Origin: Trileptium ribeirensis
Taxonomy: Eukaryota > Nematoda > Enoplea > Enoplida > Thoracostomopsidae
Reading direction: 5' to 3'
Assembly: GCA_030248225.1 (NCBI GenBank)
Contig: JASANE010003297.1
Location: 1 to 64,000, forward strand
DNA: 64,000 nucleotides
The stretch's first letter is position 1, and the number at the start of each line of letters is the position of its first letter. Below the pieces are notes generated by a model. The model did no database searches and was not told the DNA's origin. It saw nothing but the letters and a program-made list of their open reading frames with translations. Below, in pieces: positions 1 through 12,124 of this stretch. Both the position numbers and the translations under genes were made by a program.

Positions 1-677
1 CACTCTTAAGCACTCTTATGGCGTCTGCAATGTGGGGTAGGGTGGGACATTTTAGGGTACCCTCTAGCAAAAATATATTATACACCTGGTTGGGCTCCCC
101 TTTATATAATATCTAGGCTGCCCCGGCAAATTTTTTGGCTTCCCCCGGTGTAATACACCAGTTGCTTATGTATCTCCAAATTGCAACGATGCAGCATGAC
201 GTGATTATTGAGCATCCGGACGTATGGTTCTGGCTCGAGTTGTGACGTTCTTTGGTTTTGTCTCCGCTAATATTTGGGTTTCAGTTTGAAATACTATCAG
301 TATTCAAATACTGTTATAGTTTCATAAATTTACTGCTATAATCCAACTCATTCTGTAAATGTTTAGGTTAATGCTATAATAAAAGTATAAGGTAAACTCT
401 AGTGCAAAAGTCAAAGACAAATGTTTTAGTTCCTTTTCAGGTAATTAATACCACTGGGTCACTGTAATAAAGTAATGTTACAAAATGTAGGAAAACCGTT
501 GACACCAAGAGTTGCTCTTGCTGTAGACGTTGCTGCGATATCAGAATATAGTAAATTATTTTACGTTGTCTGACCAGTTCTATGGTCTTGGTTGCCTGTA
601 ATTGTTTATTTTATGTTCTTCGTTGTTGTACATTTAAAATTCATAAGTTAATTCTATATTTTGGTTATTTGTGACAG
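1..677 (+). other. Intron sequence upstream of exon 1
   Basis: No coding potential seen. About 80-172 is a G/C-rich island with ACACCTGG and TACACCAG near its two edges, probably a scrap of a foldback repeat. The end (from about 650) forms the acceptor side of exon 1, with AG at 676-677. Confidence 0.4.
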
Positions 678-776
678 AATGGCCTAACACCGATGCATCT
701 ATGCGCCCAAGAAGACCAAGTTGACATTGCGACAAATCTTGAGAGCAACGGTGCAAAATTGGACCCCAAGACTAAT
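678..776 (+). CDS. ANK: Ankyrin exon 1: one ANK repeat
   Basis: This exon encodes exactly one 33-residue ANK repeat (model residues 1-33), starting NGLTPMHLCAQEDQ and ending GAKLDPKTN. It matches the ankyrin consensus GLTPLHLAAQED...GA..D, which in vertebrate ankyrins is repeat 21 of 24. The acceptor AG is at 676-677 and the donor GTAATG starts at 777. Both boundaries are phase 0 and the length of 99 bp equals one repeat, the usual exon pattern of ankyrin genes. It is too short for ORF finders but unambiguous in context. ANK repeats form a solenoid that binds cytoplasmic tails of membrane proteins. Confidence 0.9.
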
Positions 777-1587
777 GTAATGTGGTTAACAATGTTTGTT
801 TACGAACTTTAGAGCTTTAGTGACAGACCGGTTATTTTAGTGACTTAGTACTCGGGAGAACATAGTATGGTCACGTGCCAAAATAACTGCACAATAAACG
901 GAGCGTAACAACTTTATGCATAAACGGAATTACTACATTTGTGTTCATTTATGCCGCTTTGATGTACGATCATGATAAAGTTCGTCTATAAACACAACAA
1001 TGGTGGCTTGTACTAGTTTGTTCACAAACGAAAATTAACGCTCGGTCATCGCTTCTCCACGTTTGTTTGATGTACTTAATCTAGTGGTCGCTCTGTTGCA
1101 GTAGTTCTGAAGTGGTGGAATATGATACAGGAACCATTTTGATACACAAGAACGAACAATCACTACTGTTTGCTTGATGCTCGCTGGCTTCTCGATAGCG
1201 TCCGAATGTGACTAAACTTTAATTTTAACAATTGAGCACAGGAAGACTTTGAAGTGGACCTCGCATAATATAAATATCCTGTGCCCCCTAGAAAAATATT
1301 TTGCGTGCCATACATGTTTAATCATAGATAAATAATAACGGGCTCTTGCTTGGCACTTGCATAGTTCAGTTGTGTATTTTTTCATTTATGCAGCCAAACA
1401 GCCATTTATATTATTGGGGCGTTTATCAGTAAGTTACGAACTATGATATCATTAGAACAACGTGCATGCATCATAAATGGCGTTGTAAGCCAAATCAATA
1501 GGATTTGTGTCAGACTACTGTTACAAGTATTATCATTCGCATTGACTGCATAAACTATTGTTAATTAATTTGGTCTTATTGTTGCAG
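777..1587 (+). other. Intron 1
   Basis: AT-rich intron of 811 bp from donor GTAATG to acceptor TTGCAG. I see no gene, RNA or clear repeat in it. Confidence 0.75.
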
Positions 1588-1785
1588 GCTGGTTTTACTC
1601 CGCTTCATACTGCATGTCATTTCGGTAAAATGGCCATGGTACGATTTTTGCTTCGCGCTGGAGCAAATCCGAACGCTAAAACGGCCGCCGGATATACACC
1701 ACTTCATCAAGCTGCTCAGCAAGGCCAGCCCGATGTTGTCGATACGCTGTTGCATAATGGAGCTGAGCCGAATACACGAAATCTA
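1588..1785 (+). CDS. ANK: Ankyrin exon 2: two ANK repeats
   Basis: The 198 bp encode exactly two ANK repeats (model residues 34-99). The first contains GFTPLHTACHFGKMAMVRFL, the second GYTPLHQAAQQGQPDVVDTL. These align with the penultimate repeats of animal ankyrins, including the family signature YTPLHQAAQQG. The acceptor is GTTGCAG, with AG at 1586-1587. The donor is GTAAGT at 1786, a perfect consensus. Both ends are phase 0. Reading through the donor adds non-homologous residues, so the longer open frame that starts at 1558 is not the true exon. Confidence 0.96.
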
Positions 1786-1890
1786 GTAAGTAATTTGTTT
1801 GTCTGGAAGCATCACTTTCTTTACCACTGTGCTTTGTAATTTAATAACGACTTTTTTATAATTTTACATTCGCATCCTTGGTCGTGTTAT

Positions 1891-2028
1891 TGACGCCAAA
1901 AATGACTGCCACTTTTCGAGCGAGCGAGCACTGATGTAATATAGATTGACCAGCAAGCAAGCAGCGCTATAACATGTTTCGAGCAGCGATCGAACATCGA
2001 GCAAGCAGCTGTCGTTTCTTGTGGGTAC
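1891..2028. mobile_element. MITE, family A (CGCCAGAAATGACTGTC ends)
   Basis: A short foldback element with GACGCCAAAAATGACTGCC on the left and GCTGTCGTTTCTTGTGGGTAC on the right, which are inverted versions of the same end. It is one of about ten family members in the window and has no coding capacity. The CAGT/TA style of the better copies suggests Tc1/mariner-like MITEs. Confidence 0.6.
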
Positions 2029-3802
2029 TTCATGTTTTAAAATCCGACATCTTTTTCTCAGTTTCATAACTGCAAGTATCTTGTCATGAGGTATTCGTGG
2101 GGGTCTTCGAATTATTTTGTTGATTAGTTTCTCTAGGTACCTGAAATTTAATGAACTCTAAATTTCATTGTGACTTTCGCGCTTTTTTAGCAGAGACAGA
2201 TACCACTTCTTGTCTTAGGAGCCAAGTGTTCAGAAACCTTTATTTGGGATTGTAAAATAATATTATAGCGAACCACAGTTAAAATGATAAAAGAATTTAA
2301 AATTTATTGGTTTACTTAATAAAATTTGTATATTCAAATGATACACGAGCTTCAAAAATTATTAAGAGACAATAAACTTTATGGCTGAGCCAGAGAACGC
2401 CATACGCGGCCGCCCTTCATGAAACGTTTTGATGAAAGAGTTACAGGATATATTACAAACGTAGAGCTCCTATGAATGTTCTTTGAATGCTGAAAATTTC
2501 AAAGCAAAATAATATAGAAATATCTCATCTCAATGAATTTCGTCTTTGTTATAGTTTTAGATTAGACCATTTTGTTGCAATAATGGTATTTATTATATTT
2601 AATAATTAAATTTATGCAACATGCAAACAGTTTAGAAAATGGTTACGGTAGGTAGGATACCGCTTGGTGTATTGAAAAGGATTTTCATGCATTTATGGTC
2701 AAGCCATAATGAGAAAAATGTTATGTTTTGTTAGTAATTTTACTCCATATTGTGTATATAGCTAAGTTAAGTAAATTAGTATAGTTAAGGACAAAATTAC
2801 TAAATATCTGTTAGTTAACCTTTTTGCAACTTTTTTGTCCAAATTCCTGGAAAATGTGACTGAAGTATTTAAATTAACCACGGTTAACTTTTCGCCTGTA
2901 TTTATACGCTTTTGTGTTCTAAATCGTTAGATGTGTTTTTCATCGTGATTGTACTCATAATATAAGTTGAATCTTTATTATATACATAAAATTGTGATTT
3001 GATGATTATGATTAAAGTAGTTGTGTGTAAAATTTTGAGATTTCTTTCAAAATTGTATCTTCGTGCTATGTTTTTGAAACGGAGTGAGCGAAGCAAACGG
3101 AGTTTCCACTAAGGGTGCTAAGTTGAAAATCGTGAAAATTTCTTCGTGTGCATTCATTTCAACGCGTTTGCGTGCTTGTGCGTTTAAACGCGTTCCTGTG
3201 CATGTGCGTTTAAATGTATTTGCGTGTGTCTGCAGTTAATTCTGTCCGTTCCTGTAGTAGTTGTTACATAGTTATTCTTTTGTGGTCTCTGTGGATACAT
3301 TATAATTTTGTTAAAATTCGCGTGGAAACATATACTCTCTGTATGGTATATCATATATTTACTCGAAAATCCGCTGAAAATCTACACTCTTGTTTTATTG
3401 ACTACCGCACGGTAATAAAATGAGTAACGACAATGTTGGTAGCGACCGATTCTCAGCAGTTTCCAGCTAATATTACAACTACAGAACGTACAGTACTGTC
3501 TCTCTACTCTGGAAGTGTTACTACGTTCGATATTTGCCCGATTCTCGATGCCAGAACAATTGCTTCTGGCGCGTACTGTACTATTCCACTTAAATGACCG
3601 TTCTGGAAACGTCAGAATTATTGTTCGACCTTACGTAGTAAACTATTACTTTACGTAGTAAACTATTACTAACTAAACGTAGTAAACTTAGTAAATTATT
3701 ACGTAGTAAACAGTATTTTGACTCCTAATCCTTGGTTAATTTATAGCTACAGCAATGTGTAAAATTTTTCGAAGTTTGCCGTGTAATTATATAATTGTGG
3801 AA
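2029..3802. other. Intron 2, repeat-poor stretch
   Basis: AT-rich intron sequence with no recognised gene. About 3160-3235 has several spaced copies of GCGTTTAAACGCG-like words. About 3629-3716 is a local tandem repeat of TTACGTAGTAAACTATTAC-like units, roughly five copies with decay. Confidence 0.55.
3629..3716. repeat. Short tandem repeat (ACGTAGTAAAC units)
   Basis: Repeated ACGTAGTAAAC words separated by AT-rich spacers. The first two units are a near-perfect direct duplication of about 19 bp. This looks like a local slippage product. Confidence 0.7.
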
Positions 3803-5093
3803 CTGTACTCTCCGCAGTGTGTGACTCCCCCATTTTCCAAATCCCAATTCGACTGTTCGTGAGATTTTCCCATATGTCCGTACCCCAACTTACCCGAAAC
3901 CACATAATTCTCCACTAGATCCAATATTTATTAATTTGTCCCTATATTTATATTTTCTGTATGCTAATATATGCCAATGACACAGTCATCACCTGTAGCG
4001 CGCTTGACCTACAAGTTGCTGCCTCTGACTGCTCATTAGCTCTTGTGTCGTGAGCAAATGGGCAACTACCTGGGGTATGAACTTCAACCTCAACAAGTCA
4101 GAGTCAATGATGTTCTCCAGAACTCATCAGCCCTTATATCAGCAGCACTGCTTCCCCGTTGCAGTCAGATTATACAACACTGAACAGAAGATGGTAACTT
4201 CGCATAAGGTATATGGGAGTCACTCTTACAAACGATTTAAGATTCAACATCCATATTAACAACATATCTCGCGATATCTACCTGCTTCGCTTACTGTCCA
4301 ACAGTGTGCATAATACTCAGATATTAAGCAATCTATACAAGACTCACAAAGCTGGAATACTGCTTGTTGATATGGGCAGAAACTAGCTTATACAACATCG
4401 ATAAGCTAGAGATGCTGCAACGGCGAGCAATACGGTTAATTGTAAATATGCCTTACATGGATCATGTAAACGATACTCGTTACCGGCAAGCACATATAGA
4501 CAAACTATTAGTACGTCGAAATTTATTATTCACAAACCTGCTTCGGTTATAAACTATTACATCAACTAGTCCCAAGAATACTACATGCCACAGCTCATTA
4601 ACAATCCTTATAATATTCGGCGCCCAATACTTAATGCTTCTCCGTACATTCGTGCACCAACATCGGCTTACAAGCGCTCGGCGGTCAATTATTCCATTGC
4701 GTTACTGAATATGTTTGCAGTTAATGTATACACGGCGAGCTCATTATAATATTTTCGAAAATTGCTGTACAACTGGGGAAAATAGAAGAATTTTGCAATT
4801 TTCACTCATGAAGACTCAAAATGACGAATGCATACAATTATGAAAGAAATCTCGTATACTAGTTTAACTCAGTCTCTGGCCTTCATGGTCACGACTGTTA
4901 ACTAACAAGCTACAGGTCTTATAAAAAATATTTTTAAACGTTAACCACTACATTTTAAATGATAAAAACATATCTTATAACCTGAAAATATTTGAATAGC
5001 AAACTCCTGTTTGATATTTCCCCCGAGAATGAATATGCCCCGCCCCCAAAAAATGTACTTTGCCTATATTTCGAAAAGCTGTAAACAGGCCAG
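3803..5093 (-). mobile_element. Foldback MITE family C, copy 1, split by a LINE fragment
   Basis: The outer parts (about 3803-3950 and 4940-5093) match the complete family-C copies at 17224-17589 and 30336-30697 in the same order. The left part has GTTCGTGAGATTTTCCCATA. The right part has TTTCCCCCGAGAATGAATAT and ends at CTGTAAACAGGCCAG. The middle (about 3960-4900) is a decayed LINE. The simplest reading is a MITE into which LINE sequence inserted. Confidence 0.6.
3960..4760 (+). pseudogene. Decayed non-LTR retrotransposon reverse transcriptase
   Basis: Successive frames of the + strand together read as the C-terminal part of a LINE reverse transcriptase. LIYANDTVITCS sits where the catalytic (F/Y)ADD box belongs. 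It is followed by WATTWGMNFNLNKSE, then YMGVTLTNDLRFNIHINNIS, and finally LQRRAIRLIVNMPY. Frameshifts separate these blocks and stops occur (for example after 4040 and at about 4383). The second box residue reads N instead of D, so the copy is dead. The order of blocks resembles jockey/CR1-type LINEs. The exact clade is not resolved. It lies in ankyrin intron 2, in the same orientation as the gene. Confidence 0.75.
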
Positions 5094-5320
5094 TATAATA
5101 ATACAGAAACCTGTTGTAGCGAAGCCATAGGTTGAAGTTGTGTGATTCTTAGTGAAGCAGTGCAGTCATTCATAGAATCCAGAACTTAATATCTTGTAAA
5201 CAAATAAATTTTTAAACTGTATTGCTATGTAGCGCTTACTTATAGTAAATTGCAAAGAATCGGTTTCGTCGTGCCAACCCTGTTTGATGTCGTTTATTTC
5301 ATTTTTTGCTTGTTTAACAG

Positions 5321-5513
5321 GATGGTCAAACGCCACTAGGAGTTGCAAAGCGACTTGGATTCTATCGTATTGTCGATACGCTTACGACTGTGACAAACAT
5401 TACTGAAACAACCACTGAAGAACATACAACGCCTGCGGCTAAAAAGCCGTATATGCCTCAAGTACCCGAAACAATGCAGGAAGAATTGATGCCCGTGGAC
5501 GAAGGGGATGAGG
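5321..5513 (+). CDS. ANK: Ankyrin exon 3: last ANK repeat and start of linker
   Basis: Model residues 100-163 plus one base. DGQTPLGVAKRLGFYRIVDT is the last ANK repeat (repeat 24 in vertebrate ankyrins: G.T.L.IAKRLGY..VVDTL). It is followed by a Thr/Glu-rich linker with PYMPQVPETMQEELMPVDEG, whose VPETM is typical of the start of the ankyrin linker. The acceptor AACAG ends at 5320 after a pyrimidine-rich tract. The donor is G|GTAAAG at 5514. The exon ends in phase 1, which exactly fits exon 4. The open frame on the opposite strand is a shadow. Confidence 0.95.
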
Positions 5514-5803
5514 GTAAAGAGTTGATGTGTGTGTAGCAGATCCATTCTGGATGGTTACTCGATAGATTAATCATCTCCACGTTGTAGCGGGCACCATGAA
5601 CCCCGAAGTCATGTCCGTTATAGAGATTATAGCAAAATTAATGGTCTTGAATAAAATTCAAGGTTCCTCCCCTGAGCGAGTACATGTCTGTATCTGATCG
5701 AGTATATATTGATTGAGTACTAGCTTCGATGAATTTAGAGTTATTTGCGTGTTCTGTCGTTTAACCAGACTTATTGTGCCATCAGTTGTTTTAATTGTAT
5801 GAC
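5514..5803 (+). other. Start of intron 3
   Basis: Single-copy-looking intron sequence between exon 3 and the hAT-like element. No feature seen. The whole intron runs from 5514 to 23228 and is mostly transposon. Confidence 0.6.
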
Positions 5804-5811
5804 CTGTCGTT

Positions 5812-6983
5812 CAGGGAGTAACCGGAATTCCGGTTCCGGCGTGTTCCTGCTGCGGTTGCGGCAAAGGGCAAAAACCATACCGGAACCGGAATGCCGGTTA
5901 AAAAATTTTGTTTGAAATTTTCTACTTTTTTGCTTTATCTGTAGCCGCGACATATGTAATATTATGTATGCAATGATCACGCTCCAATACAACCAAGCAA
6001 AAGAAAAGATTAACTAAGCAATTTGCCGTGTCAAACCTAAGTAGGCACATAATTTCAGTAAGAATTTTTCATAATAACCTGCAGGAGTTTGTTAACAAAT
6101 CAAAGCCAGATCGATGCTTGTAGCAGCTATTTTACACATTCAGAAGTCTGTGGGGCACGTTCAAATTAAACCGGTCCAACTTGGGAACAGAGTATGGCTT
6201 ACGTAGAAGTACTTAGCGTACGCTTGGCTAACATAAATTGGGTCAACCAACAGCCAGTGCGCTTCTAAACTTGGTAAATAAAATTGTAGAAGCACCGGCC
6301 TAAATTGAAGTAAATTAACGTTATCTGCAACGCAACCAGAAACTGCGTCCTTGGCAATGAACTGTATTCATTGAAACTGTGCGAGCAGTACAACAGTTGT
6401 GCTCATTTATAGCATTGAGATTAGAAAGTTATCATCATTATCATCTAACTATAGACACTGGTTGCCCAACGCTAGCCTAAACAGTGTCTCTGACCACTAA
6501 TCAAAAAACTATAGTATATATATTCTATTATTTTATCTTAGAACCATATAAACCAATAATGTCAAGCTACCTACAGAATAACATGTAACAAACGTTAGCG
6601 TAGTAAAGGGAGGCGACTGGAAATAGAGCGAAAGTGTTTATTCTACGCTCTATGCGTTACAAACACATTCAAGTTGACGCAATATATTACGCAATGATGT
6701 ATAGAGGAAGGCATTTTTTGCTCTGGGGGTCCAAAAACTGACACATTGATCGATAAATAAACATTATTTAGCTTCCTCGGTTTCTTTAAATTTTCAGAAA
6801 GGCAATAATGCCATTATAAAACATTAAGTTTAATGTAAAAGTTATTTTTAACACATTTTAAATCCACTGTACCCTCATTTCTTCCTTCATCTGTTTTACT
6901 GTATATAAATTTCGAAGACCAGGTTCCGGATCCTGTTTAAATGGACGGTTCCGGTTGCTGGTTCCGGTTCCGGTTATTCCCTG
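5812..6983. mobile_element. hAT-like non-autonomous element, copy 1
   Basis: The 1172-bp unit starts CAGGGAGTAACCGGAA and ends TTCCGGTTATTCCCTG, giving about 16-bp terminal inverted repeats of hAT type. It is flanked by an 8-bp target duplication with one mismatch (CTGTCGTT at 5804-5811, CTGTTGTT at 6984-6991). Both ends are crowded with subterminal GGTTCCGG/CCGGAACC words, as expected for hAT transposase binding. No transposase frame is visible. A related copy in opposite orientation lies at about 15588-16700. Confidence 0.8.
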
Positions 6984-7256
6984 CTGTTGTTATAATTGTA
7001 TACCTGTTGTCATTGATGAACAATGTGCTAATACTTGGTTTATTCATGCTATATATATTTGCATTTGTATCACTTGACCATGTATCTTGTATCGACTGAA
7101 ACAAACGACTCGCAACGACAATGTTATTTTCACAAAGATCCATTTTTAAAAAATTTCACTGTATCGGACTCGATCCAGCACCTTTGTAAAATTATAGTAA
7201 ACCAAAATTATCCGATAACAATAAAAATATCAAGTTCCCCATATGTGAGAAGCTAG

Positions 7257-7550
7257 TGTAATATCGACGTGACGCTGCTGCATTACGCACTTCCTGACGT
7301 AATGCCCATACGACCCCGGCTATCGTGACTTCAAGGGCGGACCTGATGGGTTTCCATTGCTCGAATTTCCGTTCCCACGCGAGTCAGGCCCAAGAAATGA
7401 CGGAGCTTAGCAAGTCGCAGGAGCGCTTCACAGGATGTGTTCTGATCCTGCCGGACGGGTTGCGCACGTAGTCTACGAGGTACTACCTTTGAGGTCCCCA
7501 GGGAGGTCGGCTCCGTCACCTGCTCACAGGCCAAAGAGACCGTACCGCTA
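7257..7550 (-). repeat. Near-invariant 3' terminal block of G1
   Basis: The terminal 290 bp match G2 at 40795-41089 almost perfectly (7374-7546 shows about one mismatch), while other modules differ at roughly 20-25% of sites by eye. It holds a 67-codon open frame (7331-7534, - strand; starts MACEQVTEPTS) differing at four residues from its G2 counterpart. Whether this frame or an RNA/DNA structure is what is conserved cannot be decided here. Confidence 0.7.
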
Positions 7551-7967
7551 TTTCCTATCCACGTCCAACCCGGGAAGTGTAAAATTCTAGGTGTTTGGGT
7601 TCGATCGAAATTGATTTTAACTTCTTCGAAACAGTCAGTTCGTTTTACTTTAGCCAGTGGCCCCCACTAGGGGCCGACAAATCCCTAGACGTTTAACGTC
7701 GGATCCGCGCGTGTCTAAATTCCCTATTTTGGGTGCTCGGCGTGAGTTTTAAAATTTCTTGTATGTGAGTCGCACCAGTCGTACCTCTACAACAATCATA
7801 ATGAACAAACTTATTTGTAATCGGCGAGTCACGCTGAGGTTTGCTTCTTCGATGCGCGTGTCAAACCTGAACGTGGGTCGCCGATCGGGGTGACGGATTT
7901 CAAACCCCTTCCGTTCCTATCGCTACTACGGGTCAACAAAACACACAACTTGGGTTTTCAGTGAGCG

Positions 7968-7973
7968 TTTATT
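7968..7973 (-). promoter_or_regulatory. Candidate poly(A) signal of G1
   Basis: TTTATT on the + strand is AATAAA in the element sense, and the flanking GAGCGTTTATTGATGA context is preserved in G2. It lies about 0.7 kb before the element's 3' end. Confidence 0.4.
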
Positions 7974-9119
7974 GATGATTTGCACAAAGATTTGAATTAC
8001 ATGAGTATTATCCTACGAAAAATCTAGTCATTCGTTATTGCAATGACTTGGAGACGTAACGGAGCAATAGGGGACGGGCTTGGGCGAGTCCTCGACTCAT
8101 TATATAATCCAAACATTTGTCCTGGGTTCGATTGATTAGTGCCTGACAGTAGCGGAGTGAAATCAGTATACAAATCTGGGTCAACTTTAAGGTGCCGAGG
8201 GACATTCAAAAACTAGGTCGCGGTACCTATAAAGCTTCGTTAAAACGAGTACTATTGGCGACGATGACTCGCAAGTCATCCGCACAGTCCTAAAGGTGTT
8301 AAAAATCGAACTAATTTTGCTTGAAAAACTCTCGAAACAAGCCCTATCTGGTACCAAAATTTAACCATTATTTCGGGCAATTTCTACTCGACCAGGCGAG
8401 TCAGTAAACGGAGGCCCCGGTTGTCGGGACAACCGTAACGATTTTGTCAACTAGATTCCACTCAGATTGTTTCTTTAGCTTGTTCGGTTCCAAATTTTCG
8501 ACCTTAACTTAGGGGTACAATTCGAATGGGGCTGGGTGGACCTTGAATTTCTAATAACTTTACATTCTGCCAGCCATTCCCCACCAAACTTTGTACGGCG
8601 GCTGGGCTTAACCTTGCGTATTGATTTTCCAGGACCGGGTCAACGGTCCTCACAAAAATGGTCGGTCGGGCCGAGACCCGACAGACTCAACATCGCGTCT
8701 AGCGACATCGTCCGTTTTGACAATCAAAAATTTTATCATTACTAGCAAATTTACCAACTCTGGTAAATTTGATACTGCTGCTACGGTGGCAGCGTATATG
8801 AATTTGGCGACTATGTGGCAGTCGAGCTGCATTGATGATTATACTCAAGTGAGGAAAACTAACTACAAAGTCAGAAGCTAAGAAACTGTGTGCAAAAGCA
8901 AGACCAATATCTATTTGTAAAACTGCATATACTGTGGAGAAATCTATGAATTCTACGGAAACCTGAGCGGCTTTTGCGCTGCTTGGGTTTCATTTTAGTA
9001 TAAATTTTGAACGGGCCACGGCTTTACCGGGCTCAATAGCTTAAACGAAAGGCCTAAAGGGCCTCTATAAATGCGAGAAAAATCGTTAAGATTTCTGGAA
9101 TAAATATCAAGTTATTAAC

Positions 9120-9500
9120 GTGTAAAGTTCGGATAAGGGCGGATCCCTATCGGGCCGTCGGGTTTATGATTCCGACCCGATAATGGCGGGTTTTAAGATA
9201 GTGTCCGATAGCGGACATTCCTGCGAAGAAACAGCGAAGGTCGCACCAAAATTCCTGCAGAGACTCTTAAAATATTTTAGTTTTAGTCTTGATGTGACAT
9301 TTTTGGCCGCGGCCGTCGGGTTTGTGTTTCTGACTTGAAACCGACATGTTCTAGAATCCTATTCGTTAGTAGGCAGTCCTACTACAAAGAAACTGCCAAA
9401 ATTTCAGCAAAATTCCTGGAGTAAGTCCGAAGATATTTTAGTTTTCCTATTTCGATCGGGGCGAGCCCCTTCAAGGTCGTCGGGTTTATGATCCCGACGT
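9120..9500 (-). repeat. Tandem array of about 160-bp units in G1
   Basis: CGTCGGGTTT recurs at 9156, 9314 and 9478 (periods 158 and 164). It is embedded in units that also share small GGCC stem-loops and GAATTTC.CTGAAACTTTCGC-like blocks (read on the - strand). G2 has four units. Confidence 0.7.
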
Positions 9501-10452
9501 AATACTTGAACATTTTAAATGCTAAATCGATGACTCGGATCCTCCTAGAGATCCGCGTAATGTTTTAATCAAATCCCTAGAGCGATTCTCGAGATAGGTC
9601 AAATTTGGACACTGATTGTATTATGGAGCTCATGGGATACTGAGGCGATTTATCTAGCGATGACGCGATGTGCAATTAATGGGTACTGTCTGTAACACTA
9701 TGGTCATGCCACTAAAATTGGACTGAAATCCTATAGTAGTTTAATACCTACAACATCGTACTTCCTACTAGCCAGGTGGCAAAATGGCGGACGAACTTGC
9801 GTCCAAAAACCAATAAAATGAACAAAATCGCGAACAGGATCCTTGATAAACATCGAGAACGTTAGTGCGAGACCGCGGATGATTCGGAGTTCCAACGGTA
9901 AATTTCAATCAAGAATGTTTTGTTTAACCTCGGTCTGCTCAAAAATATTTTCCTACTCCCTATCTCGACTCAGGGAATCATGCAAAAATACTTGGCGCGA
10001 GTGTCGCGCTTGTTTGTATCCTAACTCGTTGACCGAGGGAGGTCCAGTATGACTTCGTGTGCCCGATCCAATAGTTCGAGCGACTAGCTGAGGCCACGGG
10101 TCGGCGGGACGAGCTAGGACGGGCAGGGCTATCATGTAAAATTAAGTATGGACAGGGAGTCCACCAGGACTTGATTCTAATTGGCACACTGTTCCACTAT
10201 AACCTAGTCACTTCTATGGACGAATTTAACCTAACCGACGTTAGTTCTACTAAGTTCTCAGGGCATCCTTCCCTGTCCACACTTATAGAGTCCGGTCCTT
10301 CGTTTCAGCATCCATCGCCCATCCACGTACACTCGCACGACCAATAACGCAAACAAAAACCAATAAGAAACTCGAAAGACGAATACATATTGACGAAAAA
10401 TAAGCGCCAGAGCCGGTCTGCAAAACGACCGAACTCTGCGCTGCCGAAGTCA

Positions 10453-10491
10453 TACTGAACGCTAGAGACTTTGCGCGTCTCTGCTTTTATA
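10453..10491 (-). promoter_or_regulatory. Core promoter of G1: TATA box plus TCAGTA initiator
   Basis: In the element sense TATAAAAG (complement of 10484-10491) is followed about 30 bp later by TTCAGTA (complement of 10453-10458), then CGGCAGCGCAGAGTTCGGTC. The same pair with the same downstream sequence occurs in G2. TATA-to-TCAGT spacing of about 30 bp is the classic RNA polymerase II core promoter of many invertebrate LTR elements. Confidence 0.6.
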
Positions 10492-11921
10492 TGAAATTTT
10501 GAATTGGAGTCGGTCAAAGTGCTTATTCAGCACTTTTGACCCCGTTTTCTGATCCCATAAACAAATATTATTATCAGTGCATTTTTCGAATACTTTTGGA
10601 CCATTTTGATATAAAATTTTACATAATAAAGTTGATTTACAGCTCTATTTACTACCATTTAATATAAAACTTTTACAAATTTAATATGAAGTTTGGAGTA
10701 AAATTAATCTAAACTTGTTGAAGCTTCGGATTGACTGTTTACTTAGCATCCACAAAAAGCTGAAACTACGGCAACATTACTGGCAAGTCACCGATACACC
10801 TCGTGCTGTTAATTTCGCTATAAATTTAATATCAAGTTAATTATTTACTTTAAGAGCTAGAACGTATCCATCTTGGGAGGTCAAGTTTATTTATACAAAC
10901 GCCAAACGTACGACACCTGGACCGCTTCACTATTACTGTTACGCCCATATAGAGCTCGTTCGTCCCAGAACATTGTTGCTCGATTTAATGTAAACTGCGA
11001 ATTAAGCTTACGTCCATAGTTATGTCAGCTGCTAACGTTATATTGATCAGTAAACCAATATGAATTAATATTAACCGATGTCGACGGTTGTACTCATTTT
11101 ATTGACACAGCTAGCTGGATGGATGCTAATACAACGACCACTGTCAACTTAACTGATGGTTACCAAGCTTATATACAACTTTGATATCAAATTGTTACTC
11201 CTTTGATAAAGACTATACTTAATATTAACTATACTGGATTCGAAAAAGGAGACGCGGCTAAAGTAAACAAAAGAAAAGAAGCACGAGCAAAAAGGGGCAA
11301 AAAGAGGGAGGGGGTCCTCGGGGAATGGCTGAAGTGCCAAAATAAACCCAGATTCGGACTCAGCCAGTCTGTCCGAGCAAAACAATATGTAACAGGACCG
11401 TATTCGGTCTACAGGGGGAAAATAGACTCTCGGGGGAGGGTCCATGTCAAATTTTTTTCCGGGAAGGGTGTTTCAAACGGTTCCCTTGGGTTCGGGGCAC
11501 ACTTTTCTGGGGCGTTCAGTATATTATTGGGTCAGTCTCGACAAGGGGAATAAAATGAGGGGTGACACGCCTGTCGGGACGTTATTTCTGAAATCTTCAT
11601 ATGGGGTATCTAAACGTGGGCGCAGCGGGATTAAAGCCTCGGATCTGGGGATCACGACGGTGCTACGTGTGTATTTATGCGATTAATACTCGTTAAGTTA
11701 TTTAATTAATCGTGTTTGGTTGATTTACGTACCTACCTATTCACTCATAAGTCCGTGGATCCGGGTCGGGTTTCCACGAAACCGGTTTCACTAGAAAGAT
11801 CGCTAAATTTCCTATAAGAAATGTTAAACACCTAATTTCGGAATTCCCAACGGTTCCGGAGTTATGGACCGGAGCCGATATTCTAAATTTCAAAAATTTT
11901 CTAATTTTATTTCTTATCTTA

Positions 11922-12124
11922 ACCAGCGCGACTGAACGCTGGTAAATAATATTTCGTAAAACCTAACAAATTACCAGTGTGGCGAGCACTGGTAAATTTT
12001 ATATTTTGACATTGAACTTGTATTTTTCGGGGAATTTTCTCAATTGCTGTTCGCTTTCGGACGGACAGCCACATTTTTGTGGTCCTCATTCGTGAGGACG
12101 GTCGTGACGGCTCCTCGTCACGGC
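11922..12124 (-). repeat. Hairpin block of G1
   Basis: Four short inverted repeats in a row: ACCAGCG..CGCTGGT (11922-11943), ACCAGTG..CACTGGT (11973-11993), GTCCTC..GAGGAC (12083-12100) and CGTGACG..CGTCACG (12103-12122). All four recur in G2 in the mirrored order, with stems kept although loops and spacers differ. Confidence 0.7.

Noticed and set aside
5336..5545. 69-codon open frame on the - strand over exon 3
   Set aside because: Antisense shadow of ankyrin exon 3, which has strong homology and splice sites on the + strand.
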